Shown in pieces: positions 43,602-52,055 of a stretch of DNA of 64,000 nt. Each line of letters opens with the position of its first letter. The stretch's first letter is position 1. The DNA is from Spirosoma validum (GTDB lineage: Bacteria > Bacteroidota > Bacteroidia > Cytophagales > Spirosomataceae), in assembly GCF_014699035.1 (NCBI RefSeq), contig NZ_JACXAA010000003.1:682001-746000 (forward strand), written 5' to 3'. Made by a program: the position numbers and the translations under genes. The notes under the pieces are model-generated. The model had not been told where the DNA came from. It did not search any database and saw nothing but the letters and a program-made list of their open reading frames with translations.

Positions 43602-44390
43602 TCATTTCGCCTGCGGATACCGGCTTAGATCAGTGCGGGTGAAATCGCTGAAGACTTCGCCGGGCAAGCCTGTAAACACCATAATGTCCGTTAAATCGTG
43701 GCTTCCCCGATCGCCCGAGAGTAGAATATCGCCATGCGGCTGGTAATCGTCCCAGGGAAGGGTGAAAAGAGGATCTTTATCGGTGAGTTTAGGAAACTGA
43801 GCCCATTGCGTTACCAGCTTCGATTTCTTATCGACCCACACTTTGTATTTACTGCCAGGAGCAATATTGCCATTCTTGAATGTCAGCTGGAGGACTTCAG
43901 CGGGTTTGCCGACCTGGGTTGGCTCGTCGCCGAGGTATTTGAGGGTTACACCCGGATCTTTGAGTTTAAAAGGCATCAGAAGCCAGTACGTATCGTTAAT
44001 CCAATGTTGTTTCCCCTGTTTAACATACTTGGCGACCGAATCAGGATTGGTCAGCTCTTCACCATTGCGAAAAACGCGGCCCATGTTATTCGTCGTATTC
44101 AGTAAAACAGTCTGATCGTCGTGAAGATTATCGATTCGGACATCGCCCGACCATTTGTCCCAGACGAGCTTACGGATGCCGTCGAAATTCCACGCAATCA
44201 ATTGCGTATCATCCCAGGCTGCCCGCCCGCCCATGGCAAGCATGACGGCATCGGCGATCTGTAGAGCACGCGTATCGGAGCCCGCTACGTTAAGACCTGA
44301 AGCGAGGGAATTTGAGCTTCTTCTGGGTTGGGCAATAACCATTGCCACACTGAGCCACAACAAGAATGAGGATAGTATAGCTGTTTTCAT
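43602..44390 (-). CDS. Exported protein of DUF6503 type
   Basis: About 262 aa with a signal peptide (MKTAILSSFLLWLSVAMVIAQ) that supports ATG 44388-44390 as the start rather than the ATG-less extension to 44414. The mature part is rich in Trp, Asp and Lys (AAWDDTQLIAWNFDG; GRVFRNGEEL; KYKVWVDKKSKLVTQWAQFP), like LolA/LppX-fold DUF6503 proteins of Bacteroidota. Such proteins may bind lipids, but the role is unknown. It lies between hemH and a zinc peptidase-like gene on the same strand; spacing (96 and 245 bases) does not force an operon. Confidence 0.65.
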   Translation of the reverse strand: MKTAILSSFLLWLSVAMVIAQPRRSSNSLASGLNVAGSDTRALQIADAVMLAMGGRAAWDDTQLIAWNFDGIRKLVWDKWSGDVRIDNLHDDQTVLLNTTNNMGRVFRNGEELTNPDSVAKYVKQGKQHWINDTYWLLMPFKLKDPGVTLKYLGDEPTQVGKPAEVLQLTFKNGNIAPGSKYKVWVDKKSKLVTQWAQFPKLTDKDPLFTLPWDDYQPHGDILLSGDRGSHDLTDIMVFTGLPGEVFSDFTRTDLSRYPQAK

Positions 44391-44635
44391 GGTATGTGAG
44401 GATTTGAGCGACAAAAATAAAACTACGATAGACCTGTTTGGTTTGCCTGCAGCTTGATTTGTTTCTATTCAACGAGGTTTTGGTCCAGAAAACAGCCCAA
44501 AACTTATTTGGTTAACTAGTTACGAATGTAGGCATGGGCTCAATGCTGATAAGGGTGACGTCAGGCTATATACGACAGAAAGCTCGGTGTATACTTATAT
44601 AACGATAGTTAATGCTGTGGCTTGTGTTTCAGCTA
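44391..44635. other. Short gap with no gene
   Basis: About 245 bases between two minus-strand genes. I see no hairpin or open frame of note. Confidence 0.4.
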
Positions 44636-45457
44636 TTATTTGTCCATCGCTCTTTTTTCGCGTTCAAGCCGTCGATACGTATCAACGAACGAGTCTCCCT
44701 TCGCGACAGAATTACTTAAAATTGGTATGCTTGCCCGGCCTACGATCGATAGCCACCGGGTCACTTCCTCAGCTGCTGTTTGATAGGCCAGCATCGTGTG
44801 AGCATAATCACCACCGAAGAAATTACGAGTGGTTTCCAGATCGGTGAGTTTGAGCATCGGGCGTGGGGGAAAGGGCATTGGGTTAGGATTAGTTTCAGCC
44901 GAATCGGGCCGGACTGAACTATCGGGCTTTTCCCATAGGGATGGGTTGCTGAACCGATAATCGACCATGAGCGCCAGGCCTTCGTTGAACCATTGCGGAA
45001 TCTGTTGTTTAACACGCCACCAGCCCAGCCGGGCAAATAATTCGTCGTGGCAGAGTTCATGGGCAATGACGTCGGTGTTGTTTCCATCGGGGCCTAAGAT
45101 CAGGTAAGCTGCGCCCCAGGGTGTGCCAATGCTGCATCCCGCGCCTTCGCCACCCGCGCAGTATTGCTCATAATCAGACTGCCTGGGGCAGTAAATCAGC
45201 GTAGCCTGTCCACGTCGATCACCCCAGAAGCGCTGAATGCGGCTACGGGCAGTTATTACGTGTTGTTGAAATGTATGCTGCTGAGAAGCCGTGGCCGATT
45301 GATTCACGTAGACATTACTCAGTCCAGTCAGCAACCGATAATCCGCTGACTGGCTGATACGTATGCACCGCCATAGTTGCGGGTAAAGCACCAGGAAACC
45401 AAGCGGTAAAGCAATGAGCAAAAGCAGGACGTAGCGAAAGAATACGTTTTCACGCAT
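44636..45457 (-). CDS. Membrane-anchored zinc metallopeptidase-like protein
   Basis: This 273-aa protein has an N-terminal anchor (VLLLLIALPLGFLVLYP) and the gluzincin-type motif HELCH (near residue 134) followed by NEGLALM (near 158), supplying two histidines and a distal glutamate for one zinc. Two cysteines (YCPRQSDYEQYCAGG; GCSIG) may form a disulfide in the periplasm. The rest is not recognised. A peptidase activity is likely from the motifs; the substrate is unknown. The start is ATG 45455-45457. It ends 50 bases after the NrtR-like gene on the same strand. Confidence 0.72.
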   Translation of the reverse strand: MRENVFFRYVLLLLIALPLGFLVLYPQLWRCIRISQSADYRLLTGLSNVYVNQSATASQQHTFQQHVITARSRIQRFWGDRRGQATLIYCPRQSDYEQYCAGGEGAGCSIGTPWGAAYLILGPDGNNTDVIAHELCHDELFARLGWWRVKQQIPQWFNEGLALMVDYRFSNPSLWEKPDSSVRPDSAETNPNPMPFPPRPMLKLTDLETTRNFFGGDYAHTMLAYQTAAEEVTRWLSIVGRASIPILSNSVAKGDSFVDTYRRLEREKRAMDK

Positions 45458-45507
45458 GAACTGTCAACGAACCAATTGAACGGTTTGTTGGCGTAAAACA
45501 GGCAAGA

Positions 45508-46239
45508 TTACTTGTCAGAAACAAATCGATAGGCATACGGGGCCTTATGGGCTCCTCCGTTATATTGTTTTTCCAGACGCTCTAAAATCCCTAAGCTGAG
45601 CATCTTACGTTGAAATCCCGACCGATGAAGTTCCTGACCCAGTATAGTTTCATAAAGCCGCTGAAGTTCTCCCATCGTAAACGTTTCGGCCAGGAGATTA
45701 AACCCAATGAGTTTTCGATCGAGATCGGTACGTAGCGTTTCCAGTGCTTTCTGAACAATATGCTGATGATCGAGCATGAGCGTCGGTAGACTGGCTAAGT
45801 CATACCAATCGCAGCTATCGGATAATACGTCAGGGTTCGGAACCGCCCTTGTAAAGTCGACAAGCGCGTAATAACTGACGGATACAAACCGACGTAGCAG
45901 CCAGTGGTTATCATCGACAGCCATCCCTTTTGCTTCCATAATGGCTCGCATGGGCGCCGGATCATGTCGACTCTGATCGCCAAAGACGTAAAACTGGTCC
46001 AGATAAATATCCGTCAATCCGGTGCGTTCGGCCAGTACGCGTCGGGCGGCATCGTTTATATTTTCCTCTTCCTGGATAAAACCTGCGGGTAAAGCGAGCA
46101 GATTGGTATTCTGATACTCGAGTAGCAAAATCTTCAATTGCTGTTCGTGAAAGCCAAAAATCACGCAGTCAATCGCTAGGCCAGGTAAATAGCCGGTGCC
46201 AGTTTGATCGATTTTTTTAGAACGTAACGGACTGTTCAT
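45508..46239 (-). CDS. NrtR-like NUDIX-winged-helix transcriptional regulator
   Basis: About 243 aa. The N-terminal NUDIX domain has a decayed Nudix box (GFIQEEENINDAARRVLAERTGL, split as GFIQEEE and ARRVLAERTGL). RE is RV and EE is ER, so hydrolysis is unlikely. The C-terminal winged helix (FTMGELQRLYETILG; FQRKMLSLGIL) is the NrtR/AraR DNA-binding type. In this group the NUDIX domain senses ADP-ribose or sugar-like ligands. The frame opens at TTG 46254; ATG 46239 is preferred. A near-perfect 31-bp palindrome lies in the 145-base divergent gap to the carboxylesterase gene. Confidence 0.87.
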   Translation of the reverse strand: MNSPLRSKKIDQTGTGYLPGLAIDCVIFGFHEQQLKILLLEYQNTNLLALPAGFIQEEENINDAARRVLAERTGLTDIYLDQFYVFGDQSRHDPAPMRAIMEAKGMAVDDNHWLLRRFVSVSYYALVDFTRAVPNPDVLSDSCDWYDLASLPTLMLDHQHIVQKALETLRTDLDRKLIGFNLLAETFTMGELQRLYETILGQELHRSGFQRKMLSLGILERLEKQYNGGAHKAPYAYRFVSDK

Positions 46240-46294
46240 AGCATTAAAATACAAAACCTGCTAAGCGAAAATTGGGCAATCTCAAAAGAAAGAT

Positions 46295-46325
46295 TTATTA
46301 TTGTCACACTTTGTTACAATAATAA
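46295..46325. promoter_or_regulatory. Candidate operator of the NrtR-like regulator
   Basis: TTATTATTGTCACA (46295-46308), CTT, TGTTACAATAATAA (46312-46325): 14-base arms with a single mismatch. It lies between the divergent regulator and carboxylesterase genes, about 56 bases from the first ATG and 60 from the second. There is no T-run, and it is too AT-rich for a stable hairpin, so a protein-binding site is more likely than a terminator. Confidence 0.6.
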
Positions 46326-46384
46326 CGTATCAACTTGAAACTAGTGCTTATCGTGGCTTAATCGGTCGACTTTATTTCCTAATC

Positions 46385-48022
46385 ATGCGTAAACTTATTC
46401 CTATGAAAACCCTGTTTGTATCTGTTTTACTGGCTGCGCAACTGCCCCTGGCCATTGCGCAGTCAAATCTGCAATCGACTTCTCCTCAGGCAAAAACAGC
46501 CAACGGCGTTGTCGAAGGTGTTACTGAACAGAGCGGCATTCGCGCCTTCAAAGGTGTTCCGTTCGCCCAGCCGCCCGTCGGTGAATTACGCTGGCGAGAA
46601 CCACAACCCGCCAAGAACTGGACCGGTGTTCGCAAAGCGACCAAGTTCGGTCCTCGGGCCATGCAACGGGCCGTTTTTGGGGATATGGGTTTTCGCTCCG
46701 ATGGTATGAGCGAGGACTGCCTGTATCTGAACGTCTGGACGCCTGCGAAGTCGGCCAATGAAAAACTACCAGTGCTGGTCTATTTCTACGGCGGTGGATT
46801 TATCGCGGGGGATGGTTCCGAAGGACGCTATGACGGTGAAAGCATGGCGAAAAAAGGAATCGTAGCCATTACGGTAAACTACCGACTGACCGTGTTTGGG
46901 TTCATGGCCCACCCCGAACTGACCAAGGAATCGCCGAATCATGCGTCGGGAAATTACGGTTACCTGGATCAAAGCGCAGCGCTACGTTGGGTGCAGCAAA
47001 ATATTGCCGCCTTTGGTGGCGATCCGAAACGAGTAACGATTGCTGGCGAATCAGCGGGGTCGGTTTCGGTTAGCGCTCAAATGGTGTCGCCTTTGTCGAA
47101 AAATCTGATCGCTGGCGCTATCGGCGAAAGCGGTTCATTGCTCGGAACTTTACCACCGATTTCCCTGGCCGATGGTGAACAAATGGGCGTAAAATTTGCG
47201 ACGCTTATGGAGGCTAAGTCGCTGGCTGATTTGCGGGCAATGCCTGCGGAAAAACTGCTGGAAGCGACAGCGAAACCCGAAGTGCCCAGGTTTACGGCAA
47301 CCGTCGATGGATACTTTTTCCCTAAGTCTCCCCGAGAGATGTATGGGGCTGGTGAACAGGCACACGTACCGCTGCTGGTTGGCTGGAACTCCCAGGAAAT
47401 GGGTTATCAGGCTCTCCTGGGCAAAGAGCAGTCAACGCCAGAGAATTATACAGCTGCCGTAAAGAAAGCCTATGGCGAACGCTCTGACGACGTATTGAAA
47501 CTGTACTCAGCGTCTACACCAGAAGAGGTCGAGCAGGTGGGTACGGATTTGGCCAGCGATCGGTTCATTGGGTACAGCACCTGGAAATGGGCTGATATTC
47601 AGAGTCAGACCGGAGGTAAGCCTGTCTACCGCTATTTTTATTCACGTCCACGCCCTGCCATGACGCCTGAAATGGGAAATGCCTCTGCTGGTTTGGCGGG
47701 TGGTGTCGTAAAATCAACGGATGCAGCCGCTGTTAAAATGCCGTCTGCTAAAGGGGCTGTTCATTCGGCCGAAATTGAATACGCGATGGGTAACCTGCCG
47801 TATAACAAGGTTTACGCCTGGACGCCCGACGATTATAAGGTCTCTGAACTCATGCAGGCTTATTTTGCCAATTTCATCAAAACCGGCAATCCCAATGGCT
47901 CAGGTTTGCCGAAATGGCCTGCGCTTAGTAAAGAAAATGCGCAGTTCATGCAGATTGACGTGAACACACGGGTTGAAGCCGAGAAGCACCGGGACCGGTA
48001 TCTGTTCCTGGATAAGCAGTAG
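46385..48022 (+). CDS. Type B carboxylesterase, exported
   Basis: About 545 aa with a signal peptide (FVSVLLAAQLPLAIAQ) and the alpha/beta-hydrolase carboxylesterase fold. The oxyanion segment is YFYGGGFIAGDGSEG, the nucleophile serine is in GESAGSVS (near residue 218 of the mature frame), and the late histidine is in KGAVHSAEIEYAMG. It hydrolyses carboxylic esters or lipid-like substrates in the periplasm. The frame opens further upstream at an ATG-less extension from 46301; ATG 46385 places the signal peptide correctly. It is divergent from the NrtR-like gene, and probably regulated by it through the palindrome between them. Confidence 0.9.
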   Translation: MRKLIPMKTLFVSVLLAAQLPLAIAQSNLQSTSPQAKTANGVVEGVTEQSGIRAFKGVPFAQPPVGELRWREPQPAKNWTGVRKATKFGPRAMQRAVFGDMGFRSDGMSEDCLYLNVWTPAKSANEKLPVLVYFYGGGFIAGDGSEGRYDGESMAKKGIVAITVNYRLTVFGFMAHPELTKESPNHASGNYGYLDQSAALRWVQQNIAAFGGDPKRVTIAGESAGSVSVSAQMVSPLSKNLIAGAIGESGSLLGTLPPISLADGEQMGVKFATLMEAKSLADLRAMPAEKLLEATAKPEVPRFTATVDGYFFPKSPREMYGAGEQAHVPLLVGWNSQEMGYQALLGKEQSTPENYTAAVKKAYGERSDDVLKLYSASTPEEVEQVGTDLASDRFIGYSTWKWADIQSQTGGKPVYRYFYSRPRPAMTPEMGNASAGLAGGVVKSTDAAAVKMPSAKGAVHSAEIEYAMGNLPYNKVYAWTPDDYKVSELMQAYFANFIKTGNPNGSGLPKWPALSKENAQFMQIDVNTRVEAEKHRDRYLFLDKQ

Positions 48023-48053
48023 TATACTACGTACCAACGAAAAAATCGTCAGT

Positions 48054-48100
48054 AACGATAGTGGGGCCAGGTTCTAAACCTGGCCCCACTATCGTTTTTT
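48054..48100 (+). terminator. 20-bp perfect hairpin terminator
   Basis: AACGATAGTGGGGCCAGGTT (48054-48073) is the exact complement of 48077-48096, with a 3-base loop and a T6 run. It lies 31 bases after the carboxylesterase stop. The CAGGTT..AACCTG apex is shared with the repeat at 16438. Confidence 0.85.
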
Positions 48101-48256
48101 AGTAGCTGCTTCTACTGCTGAAACTATTCGGTTTTAACCGCGTCGCCGTTAGTTGTAGCATATCATTCCTGGCTAAACTAAACCCGCTTTGCCTACCAGT
48201 TGATAAAACCAGACAGCTTTCCAGGAAAGAGCCATCGTTTTGACGTTGGGCTGAAG

Positions 48257-49537
48257 TTAGGCACCTCCAATAATTAGTTCGGCCACTTCCCGTCCGGTTT
48301 TCATAGCAGCATTGAGCGACGGGTAAGTGAGCTGATCGCCACACTGATACAGGTTCTCGGCTAAACGTAATGGTTTGCGGATAGCGTCGAGGCCAGCCAG
48401 CTCGGGTGGATAGGCTGGCAAAGCATGCGGGATGTGATACGTTCGCAGATGTCGCCATTGCTGAACATCATCACCAAACCAGCCCGTCAGTTCCAGCCGG
48501 ATCTGCTTTACTAATTCCGTTTCATTGAACCGCTCAAGACCCTGCGTACTAACCGAAATAAGGCTTTGGCCAACAGGGGCGTATTCCGGTGCAACGTCGC
48601 TGATGATCGCTACGTTATGCACTGCTGAACTACGGTGTGTGTTGAGGAGCAAGAGCTTTTGCTCCGGAGTTTTGGGGGCCGTTGAAGCCGCAAAATATGT
48701 GCAGGTTGTGTGATTAAAGGCTTGTTCGGTAGGCGTGGGGGTGCCCAGCAACGTAGCGGCCTGAGCACTATCGACTGCCAGTACGAGCGTCTCCGCTGTG
48801 ATTGTTTCGCCGTTACTCAATTGGACTGAATTTCCGGAAAGCTGCTTAGCGGGTGTGTTAAGCCGTATCTGATTGGGCGATAACCGGCTCGCCAACTGAT
48901 CGGCAATTGCCCCAATGCCTCGTGCAGGTATGGCCGCGTCACCCGTAAAAAACATGCGGAAGCAAAACTCGAAGAAATTACTCGACGTAGTGAGCGCATC
49001 TTCCAGAAAGACGCCCCCAAAAAATGGTCGGAAAAATCGTTCGATGATCCGATCTGAAAAGCCAAAATCCTGAAGGAAAGCCAGCGTGGTTGTGGGCGTT
49101 TGCTGGAACAATTCGTCTAAGCCCAGGCTCTGTGTCCGTCGCATTAACTCGGCAATACGTAGTTTATCGCCGAATGTTCCCACCGGCGACGTGAGTGTCT
49201 GAATAATCGAGCTGGGTTCCTGAAGTGGATTTACCAACGTCAGCCAGTTATTGCGTTCACGGATGAAGGCTCCTGATCGAAATGTACGTAACTCAAGCGC
49301 TGAATAATTAAGTAGCCGTTGCGCTTCGGGGTAGGCCGTCAGCAGGATCTGGAACCCCCGATCAAGCCGAAAACCGTCGATGAAATCGGTACGAACGCGA
49401 CCTCCCACGCCATCGGCTGCCTCAAGTACTATGGCCCGAATGCCCGCTTGTTTAAGATAAACAGCGCAGGTCAGACCAGCAATGCCAGCGCCAACAATAA
49501 CAACGGGTACATCCCCCCCAGGCGAATCTGTAGACAT
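48257..49537 (-). CDS. FAD-dependent amine-oxidase-like protein (PPO/phytoene desaturase superfamily)
   Basis: About 426 aa. It begins with the FAD-binding fold VVIVGAGIAGLTCAVYL and the GG doublet ADGVGGRVRTD, and ends with the C-terminal FAD segment YQCGDQLTYPSLNAAMKTGREVAE. The substrate domain (LSNGETITAETLVLAVD) is like protoporphyrinogen oxidase or carotenoid desaturase relatives, but I cannot tell which. The frame opens at a further upstream codon (49570); ATG 49535-49537 is closer to the fold. A distant ferrochelatase on the same strand makes a heme role possible but not shown. Confidence 0.78.
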   Translation of the reverse strand: MSTDSPGGDVPVVIVGAGIAGLTCAVYLKQAGIRAIVLEAADGVGGRVRTDFIDGFRLDRGFQILLTAYPEAQRLLNYSALELRTFRSGAFIRERNNWLTLVNPLQEPSSIIQTLTSPVGTFGDKLRIAELMRRTQSLGLDELFQQTPTTTLAFLQDFGFSDRIIERFFRPFFGGVFLEDALTTSSNFFEFCFRMFFTGDAAIPARGIGAIADQLASRLSPNQIRLNTPAKQLSGNSVQLSNGETITAETLVLAVDSAQAATLLGTPTPTEQAFNHTTCTYFAASTAPKTPEQKLLLLNTHRSSAVHNVAIISDVAPEYAPVGQSLISVSTQGLERFNETELVKQIRLELTGWFGDDVQQWRHLRTYHIPHALPAYPPELAGLDAIRKPLRLAENLYQCGDQLTYPSLNAAMKTGREVAELIIGGA

Positions 49538-49755
49538 AGTCAAACGAAGTAGAACACGAACTGAGGCCAAATTTAACCGCTATATGAACCCGTTCGGCAG
49601 TTGACTAAATCTTACGTAGTACTTTTTTTATAAAAATTGGATATTGCAAAGGTATTTTTTATGTAAATCGTTGATTTACAAGGTGTAAAAATTATTCATT
49701 GTTGCTTTTTTTGAGAAAATATTAATTTTTTTTCGGTCATTTGTGTTACGGGGTC

Positions 49756-50373
49756 ATGAAGCTGTTGGTCGTTGATAATTTCGATTCGTTCACCTATATG
49801 CTGGTCGATTACCTACAGCAGGCGGGGGCTACTTGTCGAGTTGTCAGGAATAATGAATCGCTACGTTATTTGACTGAGTCATCGGTTGATGCCGTGGTAC
49901 TTTCGCCAGGACCCGGAACGCCCCAACAGGCCGGGCGGCTTCTGGACGTTATTGATCATTATCATCAGCAAGTGCCAATGTTGGGTATTTGTTTGGGGCA
50001 TCAGGCACTTGGCGAATATTTCGGAGCTAATCTGACGCATGCCCAACAGCCAATGCACGGTAAGGTATCAGCCATTCAGACGCTGACGGACGACGTATTA
50101 TGGTCTGGTTTGCCGGTAGCGTTCAATGTGACCCGGTATCATTCTTTAGTATTAACGGATTTGCCTCCACAACTGGTTAGCCTGGCCATTACTGAGCAGC
50201 AGGAAGTGATGGCAATGAGACACCAATTTCTGCCCGTATGGGGCGTTCAATTTCATCCGGAAGCCGCCCTGACCCAGTATGGATTACAAATTATTAAAAA
50301 CTGGATTGATTTTGTCTTGTTTACTCGTAAAAAGAACAGTTCTGCCACATCCTTAACCGTACACTACGTATGA
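49756..50373 (+). CDS. pabA/trpG: Glutamine amidotransferase of anthranilate/aminodeoxychorismate synthase
   Basis: About 205 aa. It is a class I glutamine amidotransferase with catalytic cysteine in GICLGHQALGEYF (near residue 79) and the histidine/glutamate pair in VQFHPEAALTQYG (near 167). VDNFDSFTYMLVDYLQ at the start is the hallmark of PabA/TrpG, which feeds ammonia to the chorismate-using subunit. That subunit is not in this window, so I cannot choose between folate and tryptophan duty. Its stop overlaps the next ATG by 4 bases. The start ATG 49756 follows a TTG-opened extension. Confidence 0.92.
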   Translation: MKLLVVDNFDSFTYMLVDYLQQAGATCRVVRNNESLRYLTESSVDAVVLSPGPGTPQQAGRLLDVIDHYHQQVPMLGICLGHQALGEYFGANLTHAQQPMHGKVSAIQTLTDDVLWSGLPVAFNVTRYHSLVLTDLPPQLVSLAITEQQEVMAMRHQFLPVWGVQFHPEAALTQYGLQIIKNWIDFVLFTRKKNSSATSLTVHYV

Positions 50374-51146
50374 ACTATCAGATTCAGGAAGAAGCGGGTT
50401 TCCGCTACGTCGATGAAGGCCAGGGCGAAGTATTGCTCCTGCTACATGGTCTGTTTGGCGCACTTAGCAACTGGGACGGCGTGATTAGCACCTTTTCGGA
50501 TCGGTATCGGGTTGTGATTCCGCTACTACCTATTTACGAAATGCCGATTCGGCACGCTAGTCTGGAAGGCTTATTGGCCTATATAGAAAAGTTTGTGACG
50601 CAGAAATCATTACAGGATATGACACTGCTGGGCAATTCGCTGGGCGGCCATTTAGCCATTCTTTATACGTTTACGCATCCGGGTCGAGTTCGCAGACTGG
50701 TACTTACGGGTAGTTCAGGTCTGTTCGAGAATGGAATGGGTGGCTCCTTCCCAAAGCGGGGTAGTTACGAATATGTTGCGGAGCGAGTAGCCTATACGTT
50801 CTACGATCCCAAAGTAGCTACTAAAGAACTGATCGACGAAGTATTCGACATTACGACCAGCATTCCCAAATGCATGAGTATTGTTGGTATTGCCAAATCG
50901 GCGCAACGGAACAACGTAGCAAAAGACTTATACCGGATTCAGGTACCGACTCTGCTGGTCTGGGGCCTCAATGATACCATCACTCCTGCTGAAGTAGGAC
51001 ATGAGTTTAACCGACTAATTGCTGATTCAGAATTGCATTTCATCGATAAGTGCTGCCATGCGCCCATGATGGAACATCCAGAGCAGTTTAATGAATTATT
51101 GGAAAACTGGCTTGCTCGCCATCCGGTGGGCGAATTGGTTAGTTAA
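50370..51146 (+). CDS. Alpha/beta-hydrolase
   Basis: This 258-aa protein of the alpha/beta-hydrolase fold has the oxyanion segment LLLHGLFGALSNW, the nucleophile elbow GNSLGG (serine near residue 92), an acid in VWGLNDTITP and the histidine in CCHAPMMEHPE. No signal peptide. The substrate is unknown; esters, lactones or epoxides are possible. It overlaps the pabA/trpG stop by four bases (ATGA), so the two are translationally coupled. Confidence 0.88.
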   Translation: MNYQIQEEAGFRYVDEGQGEVLLLLHGLFGALSNWDGVISTFSDRYRVVIPLLPIYEMPIRHASLEGLLAYIEKFVTQKSLQDMTLLGNSLGGHLAILYTFTHPGRVRRLVLTGSSGLFENGMGGSFPKRGSYEYVAERVAYTFYDPKVATKELIDEVFDITTSIPKCMSIVGIAKSAQRNNVAKDLYRIQVPTLLVWGLNDTITPAEVGHEFNRLIADSELHFIDKCCHAPMMEHPEQFNELLENWLARHPVGELVS

Positions 51147-51292
51147 TAAGTCACACGGTCTGTTGCCGAACGATAACTAAATGCCGTTTTGTTTATCCAT
51201 CCAGCTGACAAAGTGTTTTCAATAAGATTTGGAAACTATGCGAGAATTTCCGTAGTTTTCTGACGAACAGGTTTCTTTAAAGACTATTTACT

Positions 51293-51961
51293 ATGCTGGC
51301 TGCCGAACTGATAGATCCTATGCTCCCGGCTCTGAAGCCAACCGACTCCATCGGTCAGGCTTTGGATTGGATGCAGGAGCACCGCGTCGGGCAACTCGTA
51401 CTGACCGATCAGGGCGAATACCGGGGTGTAGTTAGTGAAGAATTATTACTGGACGCTGGCGACGATGAGCGACCCGTTGGTGAAGTTATGCGTTTGTTTG
51501 AGCAGACATACGTGCTTGACGAACAGCATCTATTTGAAGTCTTAGGGTTGGTCATCCAGCATCAGATGGAGATTGTAGCGGTGATCAGCGAAGACCGGGA
51601 GTTCAGCGGTACAATTTCTGTTACTGAATTGCTCAAACAATTCGCGCACGAACTGGGCGTACAGGAAGGAGGAGCTATTCTGATTCTGAATATGAATGAG
51701 CGCGATTATTCCATGTCGGAAATCAGCCGTTTGATCGAATCGAATAATGTTAAAATCATTAGCAGTTATTTTTCCAGTGCTGCCTATGGCATGCCTGACC
51801 GCTCACGATTGACGCTCAAGCTGAATAGACGGGATATTACGCCTGTTATTTCAACGCTCGAACGGTTCGGTTATCAAATCGAAGCTGCTTTTGCCAATAC
51901 GCCTATTGAAAGCATTGATCAGGAGCGTCTTGATTCGCTTCTTCGCTATTTAAACACGTAA
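51293..51961 (+). CDS. CBS-domain protein
   Basis: This 222-aa protein has two CBS motifs (LKPTDSIGQALDWMQEHRVGQLVLTD in two parts, about 13-55; VISEDREFSGTISVTELL, about 96-115) and a C-terminal ACT-like region (about 125-200). CBS pairs bind adenosyl ligands and regulate partner enzymes. In Bacteroidota such a gene commonly precedes nadK, as here 94 bases downstream across the low-complexity repeat. The start is ATG 51293. Confidence 0.85.
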   Translation: MLAAELIDPMLPALKPTDSIGQALDWMQEHRVGQLVLTDQGEYRGVVSEELLLDAGDDERPVGEVMRLFEQTYVLDEQHLFEVLGLVIQHQMEIVAVISEDREFSGTISVTELLKQFAHELGVQEGGAILILNMNERDYSMSEISRLIESNNVKIISSYFSSAAYGMPDRSRLTLKLNRRDITPVISTLERFGYQIEAAFANTPIESIDQERLDSLLRYLNT

Positions 51962-51963
51962 AT

Positions 51964-52050
51964 TAGCAAAGGGTGAAGGGCAGGGGGCAGAGGGTAAAAA
52001 CAGTAAGGACCTCTTTAGCCTTTGCCCTCTGCCCTTCGCCCTTCGCTTTT
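51964..52050. repeat. G/A-rich then C/T-rich imperfect inverted repeat before nadK
   Basis: AGCAAAGGGTGAAGGGCAGG and onward (51964-51997) is matched, with an indel, by the complement of 52019-52046. It ends in a T-run close to the nadK ATG (52056). It is similar in kind to the element at 8842-8945. It could terminate transcription from the CBS gene or shape the nadK leader. Confidence 0.6.
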
Positions 52051-52055
52051 TTTTC

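Noticed and set aside
48099..48458. 119-codon minus-strand frame at the end of the FAD gene
   Set aside because: It overlaps the conserved FAD C-terminus in another frame and has no motif.
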